DNA of 64,000 nucleotides, from NCBI RefSeq assembly GCF_018531465.1, contig NZ_JAHDTF010000001.1:186001-250000 (forward strand), given 5' to 3'. This document shows positions 51,442 to 59,806 of this stretch, one piece after another. Positions within the stretch are counted from its first letter, which is position 1, and every line of letters starts with the position of its first letter. A program made the translations under genes and the position numbers. The notes beneath the pieces are model-generated. The model did not search any database. It saw nothing but the letters and a program-made list of their open reading frames with translations, and was not told the origin of the DNA. Origin of the DNA: Sphaerisporangium fuscum (GTDB taxonomy: Bacteria; Actinomycetota; Actinomycetes; Streptosporangiales; Streptosporangiaceae).

Positions 51442-52257
51442 ATGGAGCTTCTCCCCATCAGCACGCCGCACTGCCGGATCGAACGTGACGGCCACGTCGT
51501 CGTCGTCACGATGGACCGGCCCGAAGCGAGGAACGCCCTCTCCTCCGACATGCTGATCGGGCTCGCCGAGGCCTGGGCCTACATCTCCGCCGAACCGGAC
51601 GTGCGCGTGGGCATCCTCACCGGCGCGAACGGCACCTTCTGCGCCGGCGCCGACCTGAAGGCCATGGGCACGCCCTCCAGCGACCCGCGCGTGCTCAAGC
51701 GCGCCCAGGAGATCCCCGACTTCCACTGGAAGGGCCTGCTGCGCGACAGCGACGCCCTGCCCACCAAGCCGATCATCTGCGCCGTCGAGGGGTACGCCGT
51801 GGCGGGCGGCACCGAGCTGCTCGTCGGCACCGATCTGAGAGTCGTGGGCGAGTCGGCGACGCTCGGCCTGTTCGAGGCCCGCCGCGCGCTGTTCCCCATG
51901 GGCGGCAGCGCCATACGGCTGCCGCGCCAGATCCCCTACGCCTTCGCCATGGACATCCTGCTCACCGGCAGGTCGATCACCGCCCAGGAGGCGCTGTCGA
52001 TGGGCCTGGTCAACCGGGTCGTCCCGGACGGCGAGGCACTGAGCGCCGCCCGTGAGATCGCCGACGAGATCTCGGCCTGCGGCCCGCTCGCCGTGCAGGC
52101 CATCCTGCGCACCTACCGGGAGACGATCGGCATGCCCGAGCCGGAGGCCCTGAAGGTCTCCGACGCCATCGGCTGGCCGGTCATCGGCTCCGAGGACGCC
52201 AAGGAGGGCTCCCGCGCCTTCCGCGAGAAGCGCCCCGCCGTCTACCGGGGCGAGTAG
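51442..52257 (+). CDS. echA19: EchA19-like enoyl-CoA hydratase
   Basis: 271-aa crotonase-fold hydratase adding water to an enoyl-CoA. Oxyanion-hole strand GTFCAGADLKAM, catalytic region GYAVAGGTELLVGTDLRV and the ALFPMGGSAIRLPRQIPYAF stretch closely match mycobacterial EchA19, a steroid enoyl-CoA hydratase encoded beside fadD19. AGGAGGG with 8-nt spacing selects the ATG at 51442 over an upstream GTG. Divergent from the FadD/DUF35/Ltp cluster and preceded by two KstR2-type palindromes. Confidence 0.87.
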   Translation: MELLPISTPHCRIERDGHVVVVTMDRPEARNALSSDMLIGLAEAWAYISAEPDVRVGILTGANGTFCAGADLKAMGTPSSDPRVLKRAQEIPDFHWKGLLRDSDALPTKPIICAVEGYAVAGGTELLVGTDLRVVGESATLGLFEARRALFPMGGSAIRLPRQIPYAFAMDILLTGRSITAQEALSMGLVNRVVPDGEALSAAREIADEISACGPLAVQAILRTYRETIGMPEPEALKVSDAIGWPVIGSEDAKEGSRAFREKRPAVYRGE

Positions 52258-52437
52258 CCCCTCGGGGGCCGGGACGGGCATCTGACGGGCCGGCGTCGCG
52301 CAGCGACCGCCGGCCCTGGTCCTGTGAGCGGCGGCGTCTCTCGCGGCGGACGAGCGCCCTCCACTGAGGACGACCGGAAAACACGCGAGACGGGCCTTGC
52401 CCTGCCTGGGGAAACGGGCTTACGATCCGGGCAATTC

Positions 52438-52454
52438 TTAGGAAACCTTCTTAA
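52438..52454. promoter_or_regulatory. Imperfect palindrome upstream of the chitinase
   Basis: TTAGGAA-ACC-TTCTTAA, 7-bp arms with one mismatch, 17-33 bp before the chitinase start. AT-rich against the background. It could be a repressor site for the secreted chitinase; the regulator is not identified. Confidence 0.45.
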
Positions 52455-52470
52455 AAGAAAGGCTTTCCGC

Positions 52471-55038
52471 ATGCGCAGGCCCGCCATCCTGTTACTCCCG
52501 GTCCTGTTACTGGTCGCCCTTGCGGTCAACGTGGCGCCCGCGATGGCCGCCTCGCGGCTGATCGCGGCGTTCAGTCTCTCCGGGACCACAGGCAAGTTCG
52601 TCGTCAGCAATCCCGGCACCACCGCGGTGAGTGACTGGTCGATCAAGTTCGACCTGCCGTCAGGGGTGACCGCGTCCAACCCGCAGAACGCCACCGTCAG
52701 CCAGAACGGCACACGGGTGACGCTCACGCCCGCCTTCTACATCGCCACCATCCAGGCGGGCAAGAACACCGAGCCGTACAGTCCGACCTTCACCCTCAGC
52801 GCCGCCGCGCAGCCCGCCAACTGCACGATCAAGGGCGCGAACTGCGACGGCACCGGCGACGACCCGCCGCCGCCCGCGCCGCTGGTCGCGGACTACACCG
52901 TCAGCGGGACCGCGGCGAAGTTCGTCGTCAGGAACAACGGCTCCACGGCGCTGAACGGCTGGTCGATCGTGTTCGACCTGCCCGCCGGGGTCACCGCGGG
53001 CAACGCGGAGAACGGATCGCTCAGCCAGAGCGGGACCACCGTGACGCTCACCCCGGCCCACTACAACACGACCGTGGCGGCGAACGGCTCCACCGAGCCG
53101 TACAGCCCGTCCTTCACCGTCAGCAAGGCGGGCGCCGAGCCCACCAGCTGCCGGATCAACGACGTCAACTGCGACGGCTCGCCGGACACGCCGCCCGGCG
53201 CGCCGGGCAACCTGCGCTCCCCCGTCAAGACCACCAAGACCGTGTCGCTGACCTGGGACGCCTCGACGCCCGGCAGCCTCCCCGTCACCGGGTACGAGGT
53301 CTACAAGGACGGCGCCCTGGCGACGAGCGTCACCTCGACCTCGGCGACCGTCACCGGGCTGACCCCGAACACCTCCTACGCCTTCACGGTCAAGGCCAAG
53401 GACCGCAAGGGCAACCTCTCGGCGGCCGGTCCCGCGCTCACGGTGAAGACGAACGACCCGGCCACCGACACCCAGGCGCCGACGGCGCCCGCGAACCTGC
53501 GCAGCACGGGCAAGACCTCCTCCAGTGTCACGCTGACCTGGGACGCCTCGACCGACAACACCGGCGTGGCGAACTACGACGTCTACGTCGGCTCGACGGT
53601 CGCGGCCACCGTCATCGGCACCACCGCCACGGTGTCCGGCCTGTCGCCGTCCACGGAGTACTCCTTCTCCGTCCGGGCCCGTGACCTGTACGACAACATC
53701 TCGGCGCCGAGCGCCACGGTCAAGGCGACCACGGCCGACATCGTGGAGAAGGGCTACGCCCGCGTCGGCTACTTCGTGCAGTGGGGCATCTACGGCCGCC
53801 AGTACTTCGTGCGCAACCTCGACACCACCGGGGCCGCCGCCAAGCTGACCCACATCAACTACGCCTTCGGCAACATCGACCCCGTCAACCTGACCTGCCT
53901 GCAGGGCGTGACCAAGGGCACGACCCAGAACCCGCAGGATCCGAGCCAGGGCGACGGAGCGGGCGACGCGGACGCCGACTACGGCCGTCCGATGAGCGCC
54001 GCGCAGTCGGTGGACGGCGTCGGCGACACCGGGTGGGAGAAGCTGCGCGGCAACTTCAACCAGCTCAAGAAGCTCAAGGCGAAGTACCCCAACCTCAAGG
54101 TGCTGATCTCGCTGGGCGGCTGGACCTACTCCAAGTACTTCTCGGACGTGGCGGCCACCGACGCCTCCCGCAAGAAGTTCGTCCAGTCGTGCATCGACGT
54201 CTACATCAAGGGCAACCTGCCCGTCTACAACAGCGCGGGCGGGCCGGGGTCGGCCGCCGGGATCTTCGACGGTATCGACCTGGACTGGGAGTGGCCGGGC
54301 GCCGAGGGGCACGCGGGCAACCACGTGAGCCCCAACGACAAGGCGAACAACACGCTGCTGATCGCCGAGTTCCGCCGCCAGCTCGACGCGCTGACGGCCG
54401 AGACGGGCAAGCGGTACCAGCTGACGGCCTTCACTCCGGCCGACCCGGCTAAGGTCAGCTCGGGCTGGGACCTCCCCGAAGTCGCGAAATATCTGGACAT
54501 CTTTAACATCCAGGGCTACGACTTCCACGGCGCCGGCAGCGACAACTCCTGGGAGCCGAACCGCACCGGCCACCAGGGCAACCTGTACACCGACGTCGAC
54601 GACCCCTACAGCTTCCACTTCAGCGTGCAGGACGCGGTCAACGTCTACCTGAACGCGGGGGTGAACCCCCGCAAGCTCACGATCGGCCTGGCCTACTACG
54701 GCCGCGGCTGGCAGGGCGTCGCCGACGGCGGCAAGTACGGCGAGTGGCAGTCGGCCACCGGGGCCGCTCCCGGCCAGTTCCAGGAGGAGGCGGGCACCCG
54801 CGGCTACAGCAACCTGATCTCGGGCGTACCGGGCTGCACCGTGCGCCATGACGAGCAGGCGGTGGCCACGTACTGCTACACCGGCAACGGCGGGCAGTGG
54901 TGGACGTTCGACGACCCGTGGTCCATCGGCAAGAAGACCGCCTGGTTGCGGAGCAAGAACCTGCTCGGCGCGATGATCTGGGAGATGTCCGGCGACCCCG
55001 GCACCCTCACCACCGCGCTGGACGCCGGTCTGAACTAG
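52471..55038 (+). CDS. Secreted modular GH18 chitinase (2 CBM-like, 2 FN3, GH18)
   Basis: 855-aa extracellular chitinase. Signal peptide about 1-26 (ILLLPVLLLVALAVNV, AMAA). Two tandem CBM2-like beta-sandwich modules (about 27-125 and 137-240) are similar to each other; each ends in a paired-Cys tail (CTIKGANCDG, CRINDVNCDG), indicating an internal duplication. Two FN3 modules (about 247-335, 342-428) follow. The GH18 barrel (about 430-855) has the catalytic DxxDxDxE motif as DGIDLDWEW (catalytic Glu about residue 607) and SLGGWTYSKYF. The frame is open to 52324; the ATG at 52471 after AAAGAAAGG begins the signal peptide. A terminator hairpin follows the stop. Confidence 0.93.
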   Translation: MRRPAILLLPVLLLVALAVNVAPAMAASRLIAAFSLSGTTGKFVVSNPGTTAVSDWSIKFDLPSGVTASNPQNATVSQNGTRVTLTPAFYIATIQAGKNTEPYSPTFTLSAAAQPANCTIKGANCDGTGDDPPPPAPLVADYTVSGTAAKFVVRNNGSTALNGWSIVFDLPAGVTAGNAENGSLSQSGTTVTLTPAHYNTTVAANGSTEPYSPSFTVSKAGAEPTSCRINDVNCDGSPDTPPGAPGNLRSPVKTTKTVSLTWDASTPGSLPVTGYEVYKDGALATSVTSTSATVTGLTPNTSYAFTVKAKDRKGNLSAAGPALTVKTNDPATDTQAPTAPANLRSTGKTSSSVTLTWDASTDNTGVANYDVYVGSTVAATVIGTTATVSGLSPSTEYSFSVRARDLYDNISAPSATVKATTADIVEKGYARVGYFVQWGIYGRQYFVRNLDTTGAAAKLTHINYAFGNIDPVNLTCLQGVTKGTTQNPQDPSQGDGAGDADADYGRPMSAAQSVDGVGDTGWEKLRGNFNQLKKLKAKYPNLKVLISLGGWTYSKYFSDVAATDASRKKFVQSCIDVYIKGNLPVYNSAGGPGSAAGIFDGIDLDWEWPGAEGHAGNHVSPNDKANNTLLIAEFRRQLDALTAETGKRYQLTAFTPADPAKVSSGWDLPEVAKYLDIFNIQGYDFHGAGSDNSWEPNRTGHQGNLYTDVDDPYSFHFSVQDAVNVYLNAGVNPRKLTIGLAYYGRGWQGVADGGKYGEWQSATGAAPGQFQEEAGTRGYSNLISGVPGCTVRHDEQAVATYCYTGNGGQWWTFDDPWSIGKKTAWLRSKNLLGAMIWEMSGDPGTLTTALDAGLN

Positions 55039-55053
55039 CGACCGGCGAGAAGC

Positions 55054-55110
55054 CTCCGCGCGCCCCCGGCCCGACCGACCGGCCCGCACCGAAGCCGGGG
55101 GTGCGCGGAG
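55054..55110. terminator. Long-stem bidirectional terminator
   Basis: Arms CTCCGCGCGCCCCCGGC (55054-55070) and GCCGGGGGTGCGCGGAG (55094-55110) pair over 17 bp with one G-U wobble. The hairpin lies between the convergent chitinase and DUF89 genes. Confidence 0.75.
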
Positions 55111-55115
55111 CCCGC

Positions 55116-56279
55116 CTACGGCCGGCCCTGGATCATGGCGTGCGTTCCCGTGGTGCGCCACGGGGCGCCGTCCGCGTCCAGGGCCGCCAGGGTCCGCTCG
55201 GGGACGCCGGTGAGGACGTCCGACTTCAGGGTGCGCAGCGCGACGACAGGGCCGGGGAAGTACGCGGTGACCTGCGGGAACGGCGTGGTCGCCGGCCACA
55301 TCAGATCGCCGGTGAGCCTCCGGTAGTTCAGGTCGCCCTTGGTGATGGTGACGGACGCCGAGGCGAAGTCGTCGCGCAGGTCGGCGGGCATGTCTCGGTA
55401 GGGCAGCGGAGCGCAGGCGAACGGATGGGCGCGCAGGGTCAGCCGCCCCTCGCCCATGGCCCGCCACAGGCGCCCGCCCGCCTTGCCCGCCTGACCGGGC
55501 GCCGCGGCCAGCCGCCGCAGGCAGGCCAGCACGTCCGCCGGGGTGGCGTCCGAGACGAAGTACGGCTGCGGCTTGACGTGCAGCACGACCTCACCCGCCA
55601 GGCCCTCGGCGAGGAGGTGGTCGGCGAGCACGAGGTCGGGCAGCAGCTCGCGGCCCGCGTTGTCGGCGACCAGGCACACCTTGCCCGGAGCGCCCTGGCG
55701 CAGCAGCGACCACAGCAGCTCGCCGTCGTCCACGACCAGCCCCGTCGCACGCTCGCGCTCGCCCGTCTCGGTCACGTTGAACGACAGGTCCGCGCGGTTG
55801 CCCCACAGCGATCCGAGGAGCAGCGCCCGTGCCCGCTCCTCCGGCGGCAGCGCGGCCGTCTCGTCGAGGGCGGCCAGCTCGCCGTCCACGACCGGGCCGT
55901 CGAGTTCGGCCTGCTTGAACGGGCCGAACGGGTCGACGCCGCGCCACGGGCCGTCGGCGAAGTAGCCGGTGGCGGACAGGAGCTTGCGGTAGAAGAAACT
56001 CTCGGCCCAGAGGAACGGCACGTCGATCCAGCGACCGCCGTACCTGCCGCGCCCCCACTCGGCCCAGGCGGCGTGGTCGTGCTCGGAGGGGTCGAGCGGT
56101 TCCATCACGTCGCGGACGGCCTCGTCCAGCAGCCGGTCGAGCGCCTCCTGCCGGTCGGGGGTGTAGGGCAGCGCCTCCCTGACCTGCCGGATCAGGGCGG
56201 GGTGCCGCTCCCGGAAGACCCCGAGGGCGTACGAACCGGGCACGTTGCCCATGATGGGCGGCACGGCGTCGTGGCTCAT
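55116..56279 (-). CDS. DUF89/ARMT1-family metal-dependent phosphatase-like protein
   Basis: 387-aa cytosolic protein of the DUF89 damage-control phosphatase/ARMT1 family. The family's metal-site motifs are present: LVADNAGRELLPDLVLADHL (Asn/Asp) and TKGDLNYRRL (Gly-Asp-x-Asn). These enzymes hydrolyse damaged phosphosugars or methylate protein glutamates; which one applies here is unknown. GGGAGGA occurs immediately before an upstream ATG at 56288, so the ATG at 56279 with proper spacing is preferred. Confidence 0.83.
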   Translation of the reverse strand: MSHDAVPPIMGNVPGSYALGVFRERHPALIRQVREALPYTPDRQEALDRLLDEAVRDVMEPLDPSEHDHAAWAEWGRGRYGGRWIDVPFLWAESFFYRKLLSATGYFADGPWRGVDPFGPFKQAELDGPVVDGELAALDETAALPPEERARALLLGSLWGNRADLSFNVTETGERERATGLVVDDGELLWSLLRQGAPGKVCLVADNAGRELLPDLVLADHLLAEGLAGEVVLHVKPQPYFVSDATPADVLACLRRLAAAPGQAGKAGGRLWRAMGEGRLTLRAHPFACAPLPYRDMPADLRDDFASASVTITKGDLNYRRLTGDLMWPATTPFPQVTAYFPGPVVALRTLKSDVLTGVPERTLAALDADGAPWRTTGTHAMIQGRP

Positions 56280-56494
56280 CGCCGGCATTCCTCCCGATGT
56301 CGTCGCGTGTCCCGGTCAGTAAACCCCAGCGCCACCCGGCGGGGCACGCCGGGGGTGCGTCGTCCTTCATCACAGGTGGCGCAATCAGGTGTGAGCGTTT
56401 GTGTGGATCTCGACTATCCGGGTCCGCCGCCCGGCGCTAGCATCCCCTGCACCCCTACCGAGCAGTAGCTTGGTTTCGACCTGGAGGGACACCG

Positions 56495-57337
56495 ATGCTC
56501 CGGCGCAGCATGATCCTTACAACCCTGGGAGCCCTCGTGCTGGCATCCGCCGCCGCGACCCCGGCCCAGGCCGCGGAGGAGGAGACCTACTATCTCGCGC
56601 TCGGCGACTCGCTGGCCGCCGGCGCCCAGCCCGTCGGCGAGGGCAACGCCGTCGTGGCCACGAACGAGGGCTACGCCGACCAGCTGTACGCCAAGCTCAA
56701 GGAGAGCGACCCGAACCTCAGGCTCGTCAAGCTGGGATGCGTCGGGGAGACCGCCAAGTCGTTCGTGTACGGCGGGGTGTGCGGCTACGACGGCGCGGGC
56801 TCCCAGCTCGGCGCGGCGCGGAACTTCCTCCGCAAGAACGGCGCCAAGGTGAAGTACCTGACCATCAGCATCGGCGCCCAGGAGGTCTACGGCTGCATCA
56901 CCCCGACGGGAGCGGACACCGGCTGCATGCTGAAGGGCCTGGCCTCGGCCGGGCTCTACATGCCGCAGGTCGTCGGCGGCATCAAGCTGGCCGCGAGCGC
57001 CAGGACCCGGCTGATGGGGATGAACTGGTACAACCCCGCGGTGGCGGCCTGGCTGCTGAGCGACGACGGCAAGAACCAGGCCAAGCAGTCGCAGCTGCTC
57101 AGCGGCACGCTCAACCTGAAGATGAAGGTCAACTACGGCGCCTGGGGGTTCAAGCTCGCCGACGTCTGCGCCGACTGGCGGTGTGACGACTGGACCGAGG
57201 ACACGCCGTTCAACTGGCCGCGCAACGTCTGGGACCTGATGACCCGCACCTGGATGCCCAACGTGATCGGCAACTGGCTGCCCAAGGCCCACGGCTACGG
57301 GTACATCGCCGACACCTTCGCCAAGGTCAGCTCGTAG
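56495..57337 (+). CDS. Secreted SGNH/GDSL-like hydrolase with altered catalytic blocks
   Basis: 280-aa exported protein; signal peptide about 1-27 (ending AQAA). Block I is intact (LALGDSLAAGAQP, Ser nucleophile). Block III, normally GxND, reads SIGAQEVYG, so the oxyanion Asn is replaced. The terminal block normally DxxH reads PKAHGYGYIAD, with the His possibly present but the Asp not in the usual place. Four or more Cys suggest disulfides. Either a divergent esterase or a binding protein derived from one. RBS GGAGGG before the ATG; strong terminator after the stop. Confidence 0.75.
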   Translation: MLRRSMILTTLGALVLASAAATPAQAAEEETYYLALGDSLAAGAQPVGEGNAVVATNEGYADQLYAKLKESDPNLRLVKLGCVGETAKSFVYGGVCGYDGAGSQLGAARNFLRKNGAKVKYLTISIGAQEVYGCITPTGADTGCMLKGLASAGLYMPQVVGGIKLAASARTRLMGMNWYNPAVAAWLLSDDGKNQAKQSQLLSGTLNLKMKVNYGAWGFKLADVCADWRCDDWTEDTPFNWPRNVWDLMTRTWMPNVIGNWLPKAHGYGYIADTFAKVSS

Positions 57338-57341
57338 CGGC

Positions 57342-57375
57342 CTCCCGGGCGGCCGGGGATCCGGCCGCCCGGGAG
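57342..57375. terminator. Perfect 15-bp hairpin, bidirectional terminator
   Basis: Arms CTCCCGGGCGGCCGG and CCGGCCGCCCGGGAG with a GGAT loop, filling the gap between the convergent SGNH hydrolase (ends 57337) and nitronate monooxygenase (ends 57379). Confidence 0.85.
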
Positions 57376-57378
57376 CGG

Positions 57379-58491
57379 TCAGTCCTGGGTGATGCGGTCC
57401 AGGCGCTCCATGGCCTCGACGTATTCCTCGACCATGTCGAAGACCACCTGCTTGGCGGACTTGACGTGGTTCATCGTGCCGATGATCTGCCCGGCGGGGA
57501 ACGTGCTCAGCTCGGCGGCGTCGGAGTGGGCGATCCGCCGCAGCGCCGGGGAGATCAGCATGAACTGCAGCGGCATCGGGAGCGTGCCCGGGGAGTCCTC
57601 CGCCTCCCAGGCCTCGGTCCACGCGTTCCTCAGCAGGCGCGCGGGCTTGCCCGTCCAGCTGCGGGAACGGACGGTGTCGCGCGAGGTGGCCCGCAGGATC
57701 TTCTGCTTGGCGGCCTCGGGCGTGTCCGCCTCCTCGACCGTGAGCCACACCGAGCCCGTCCACACGCCCTCGGCCCCGAGGGCCATGCCGGCGGCCATCT
57801 GGCGGCCGGTGCCGATGCCGCCGGCCGCCAGCACCGGGACGTCGACGGCGTCGACGACCTGCGGGATCAGCACCATCGTGGAGATCTCGCCGGTGTGCCC
57901 GCCCGCCTCGGTGCCCTGGGCGACGACGACGTCCACGCCGACCTCGACCTGCTTGACGGCATGACGGGGGGTGGACGCCAGGGCGGCCACCTTCACCCCT
58001 TTGCCGTGCGCGAGGGCGACGACGTCGGCCGGGGGCGGGCCGAGGGCGTTGGCGAGCAGCGCGATCGGATGCTTCAGCGCCACCTCGACCTGGGGACGCG
58101 CGGTCGCGTCCGTCCAGCCGAGGAGCACCTTGCCGGGGTCGGATCCGGTGAGCGGCGGCACGTCGTGCTTGGCCAGCAGGTCGTCGAGCCACTGGCGGTG
58201 CCGCTGCGGGATCATGCCCTGGAGCCGCTGGACCAGCTCCTCGGGAGAGTCGACGCCGAGGTCGGCTCCGGCGTAGGAGGCGGGCATGACGACGTCGACG
58301 CCGTACGGCCTGCCGTCGACGTGGTCGTCGATCCACTTGAGCTCCGTCTCGAGCTCTTCCGGGGTGAAGTAGAGAGCGCCCAGAACCCCCATGCCCCCGG
58401 CGCGGCTGACCGCGGCGACGACATCCCGGCAGTGGCTGAAGGCGAAAATCGGGAACTCGATCCCGAACATGTCGGTGACACGTGTCCGCAT
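57379..58491 (-). CDS. Nitronate monooxygenase-like flavoprotein (Rv1533-like)
   Basis: 370-aa FMN TIM-barrel of the 2-nitropropane dioxygenase/nitronate monooxygenase family. N-terminal RTRVTDMFGIEFPIFAFSH, phosphate-binding AAGGIGTGRQMAAGMALGA, and the conserved HTGEIST segment. It closely resembles mycobacterial Rv1533, and more distantly IpdC used in steroid ring degradation. No 5' RBS is obvious, but TACATT lies 6 nt before the ATG (minus strand), implying a leaderless mRNA. A TnnAACnnGTTnnA box sits 31-44 bp upstream, over the -35 area. True substrate unknown. Confidence 0.83.
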   Translation of the reverse strand: MRTRVTDMFGIEFPIFAFSHCRDVVAAVSRAGGMGVLGALYFTPEELETELKWIDDHVDGRPYGVDVVMPASYAGADLGVDSPEELVQRLQGMIPQRHRQWLDDLLAKHDVPPLTGSDPGKVLLGWTDATARPQVEVALKHPIALLANALGPPPADVVALAHGKGVKVAALASTPRHAVKQVEVGVDVVVAQGTEAGGHTGEISTMVLIPQVVDAVDVPVLAAGGIGTGRQMAAGMALGAEGVWTGSVWLTVEEADTPEAAKQKILRATSRDTVRSRSWTGKPARLLRNAWTEAWEAEDSPGTLPMPLQFMLISPALRRIAHSDAAELSTFPAGQIIGTMNHVKSAKQVVFDMVEEYVEAMERLDRITQD

Positions 58492-58521
58492 GGCTCGAAT
58501 GTACGACCGCGATCATCCAGC

Positions 58522-58535
58522 TGCAACGCGTTCTA
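58522..58535. promoter_or_regulatory. KstR-like box TGCAACGCGTTCTA
   Basis: Matches TnnAACnnGTTnnA exactly, just upstream of the nitronate monooxygenase start on the minus strand, covering the expected -35 region. The match suggests repression by a KstR-type TetR protein, not encoded in the window. Confidence 0.6.
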
Positions 58536-58600
58536 TCCAGAATGTTTCTTCTATTACGTGAGCCGTGGGGGCCGAGGAGATCAACCGCGGTCGATCAACA

Positions 58601-58614
58601 AAGAACGTGTTTCA
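58601..58614. promoter_or_regulatory. Near-match KstR-like box AAGAACGTGTTTCA
   Basis: Agrees with TnnAACnnGTTnnA except for the first base. It is between the nitronate monooxygenase and the LysR gene. Confidence 0.45.
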
Positions 58615-58692
58615 ACCCCAGATGCCCGAACTTTCTTCGGCTCCAGGGGGTGTTGTGGGCATGATCCGACAAATATGCGTCAGATTTCGTGA

Positions 58693-58740
58693 CATACCGG
58701 GATTGCGGCCATAACACCGCAGTCGTACGTTCCCGGTATG
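58693..58740. promoter_or_regulatory. 10-bp inverted repeat overlapping the LysR start
   Basis: Arms CATACCGGGA (58693-58702) and TCCCGGTATG (58731-58740), perfect over 10 bp and 28 nt apart; the second arm contains the ATG of the LysR gene. TACGTT (58726-58731) is a plausible -10 exactly 6 nt before that ATG. It is probably the autoregulatory site of the LysR protein. Confidence 0.65.
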
Positions 58741-59694
58741 GATCTGGAGCTTCGTCACCTCAAGATCGTGCGCGCGGTGGCCGAGGCCGGGAGCGTCACC
58801 AAGGCGGCCACCCGCCTAGGCCTCGCCCAGCCCTCGCTCACCGCGCAGTTGAAACGCATCGAACGCTCGCTGGGCGGCCCGCTTTTCGAACGCGGACGCA
58901 CCGGCGCCCGTCCCACCCCCCTCGGCGAGCTCGTCCTGTCCCGGGCGCGCGTGCTGCTGCCCGCCGTGCAGGAACTCCAGGAGGAGGCGGTGCGGTTCGC
59001 CAACACCGCGGCGATCCCCGGCTACCGGCTCGGCGCAACCCACGGACCGGTCCTCGGCGGCCTGGTGGAACGCCTGACCGCCACCTACCCCACCACCCCC
59101 GTCAGCACCCACACCTCCTGGTGGGCGCGGGAGCTGATCTCGATGGCCGCCTCCGGACGGCTCGACTTCGTGCTCGTGGGCACCTGCGGCGACAGCCCTC
59201 CGCCGCAGGCCGATTCGATGAGCTGGACCGTCATCGGGACCGACCCCGTCTTCGTCCTGCTGCCCGAGGACCACCCGCTGGCCGGCGAGGAGGAGCTCAA
59301 GCTCTCGGCGCTCGCCGAGGAACACTGGGCCGCGACCCCGGGGGACGGCTGCTTCGCCGACTGTTTCGCCGGAGCCTGCTCCCGCGCGGGCTTCGTCCCG
59401 CAACCCATCTACGAGACCGACGTGGCCACCTCGCTGCACCTGGTCAAGGTCGGCAAGGCCGTCGCCCTGTGCCAGGCGACGTTCCAGCTGACCGCCGGGC
59501 TCGTCATGATGCCCCTGGCCGGGGCGCCGCTGCGCTGGCGGCACCTGATCGGCTGGCACGCCGACGCCGAGGCCGCGCGCGCGGCGGCCGAGGTCGCCAG
59601 GCACGCCCGCGCGGCACATGCCGACGCCGTCCGCCGAAGCGTCCGTTACGCCCGCTGGCTGCGCGCCAACCCCGAGTACGGAACGGCCCGCTGA
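58738..59694 (+). CDS. LysR-family transcriptional regulator
   Basis: 318-aa regulator, N-terminal winged HTH (HLKIVRAVAEAGSVTKAATR, LAQPSLTAQLKRIER) and C-terminal effector domain (FVLLPEDHPLAG; DVATSLHLVKVGKAVALCQ). Divergent from the nitronate monooxygenase across 246 bp containing KstR-like boxes and its own inverted repeat. It may regulate the monooxygenase or itself. The leaderless start is supported by TACGTT-N6-ATG. Confidence 0.9.
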   Translation: MDLELRHLKIVRAVAEAGSVTKAATRLGLAQPSLTAQLKRIERSLGGPLFERGRTGARPTPLGELVLSRARVLLPAVQELQEEAVRFANTAAIPGYRLGATHGPVLGGLVERLTATYPTTPVSTHTSWWARELISMAASGRLDFVLVGTCGDSPPPQADSMSWTVIGTDPVFVLLPEDHPLAGEEELKLSALAEEHWAATPGDGCFADCFAGACSRAGFVPQPIYETDVATSLHLVKVGKAVALCQATFQLTAGLVMMPLAGAPLRWRHLIGWHADAEAARAAAEVARHARAAHADAVRRSVRYARWLRANPEYGTAR

Positions 59695-59709
59695 GCCCAC
59701 ACGCGTAGG

Positions 59710-59723
59710 TAGAACGTGTTCCA
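59710..59723. promoter_or_regulatory. KstR-like box TAGAACGTGTTCCA in a convergent gap
   Basis: Exact TnnAACnnGTTnnA match, 16 bp after the LysR stop. It lies in a gap where both flanking genes end, so it does not sit at an obvious promoter. Confidence 0.6.
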
Positions 59724-59792
59724 GTTCGATCTCTCGTAACGGGCTGGGGAAGATCTTTGCTACTCGCCGGTAACCACGCCGCCGAGGCCCGA

Positions 59793-59806
59793 TAGAACGT
59801 GTTCTA
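59793..59806. promoter_or_regulatory. KstR-like box TAGAACGTGTTCTA, perfect palindrome
   Basis: Perfect 14-bp palindrome overlapping the stop codon of dprE2 (TAG, complement of 59804-59806), 83 bp from the previous box. It is the best copy of the motif in the window yet lies between convergent genes. Confidence 0.65.
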
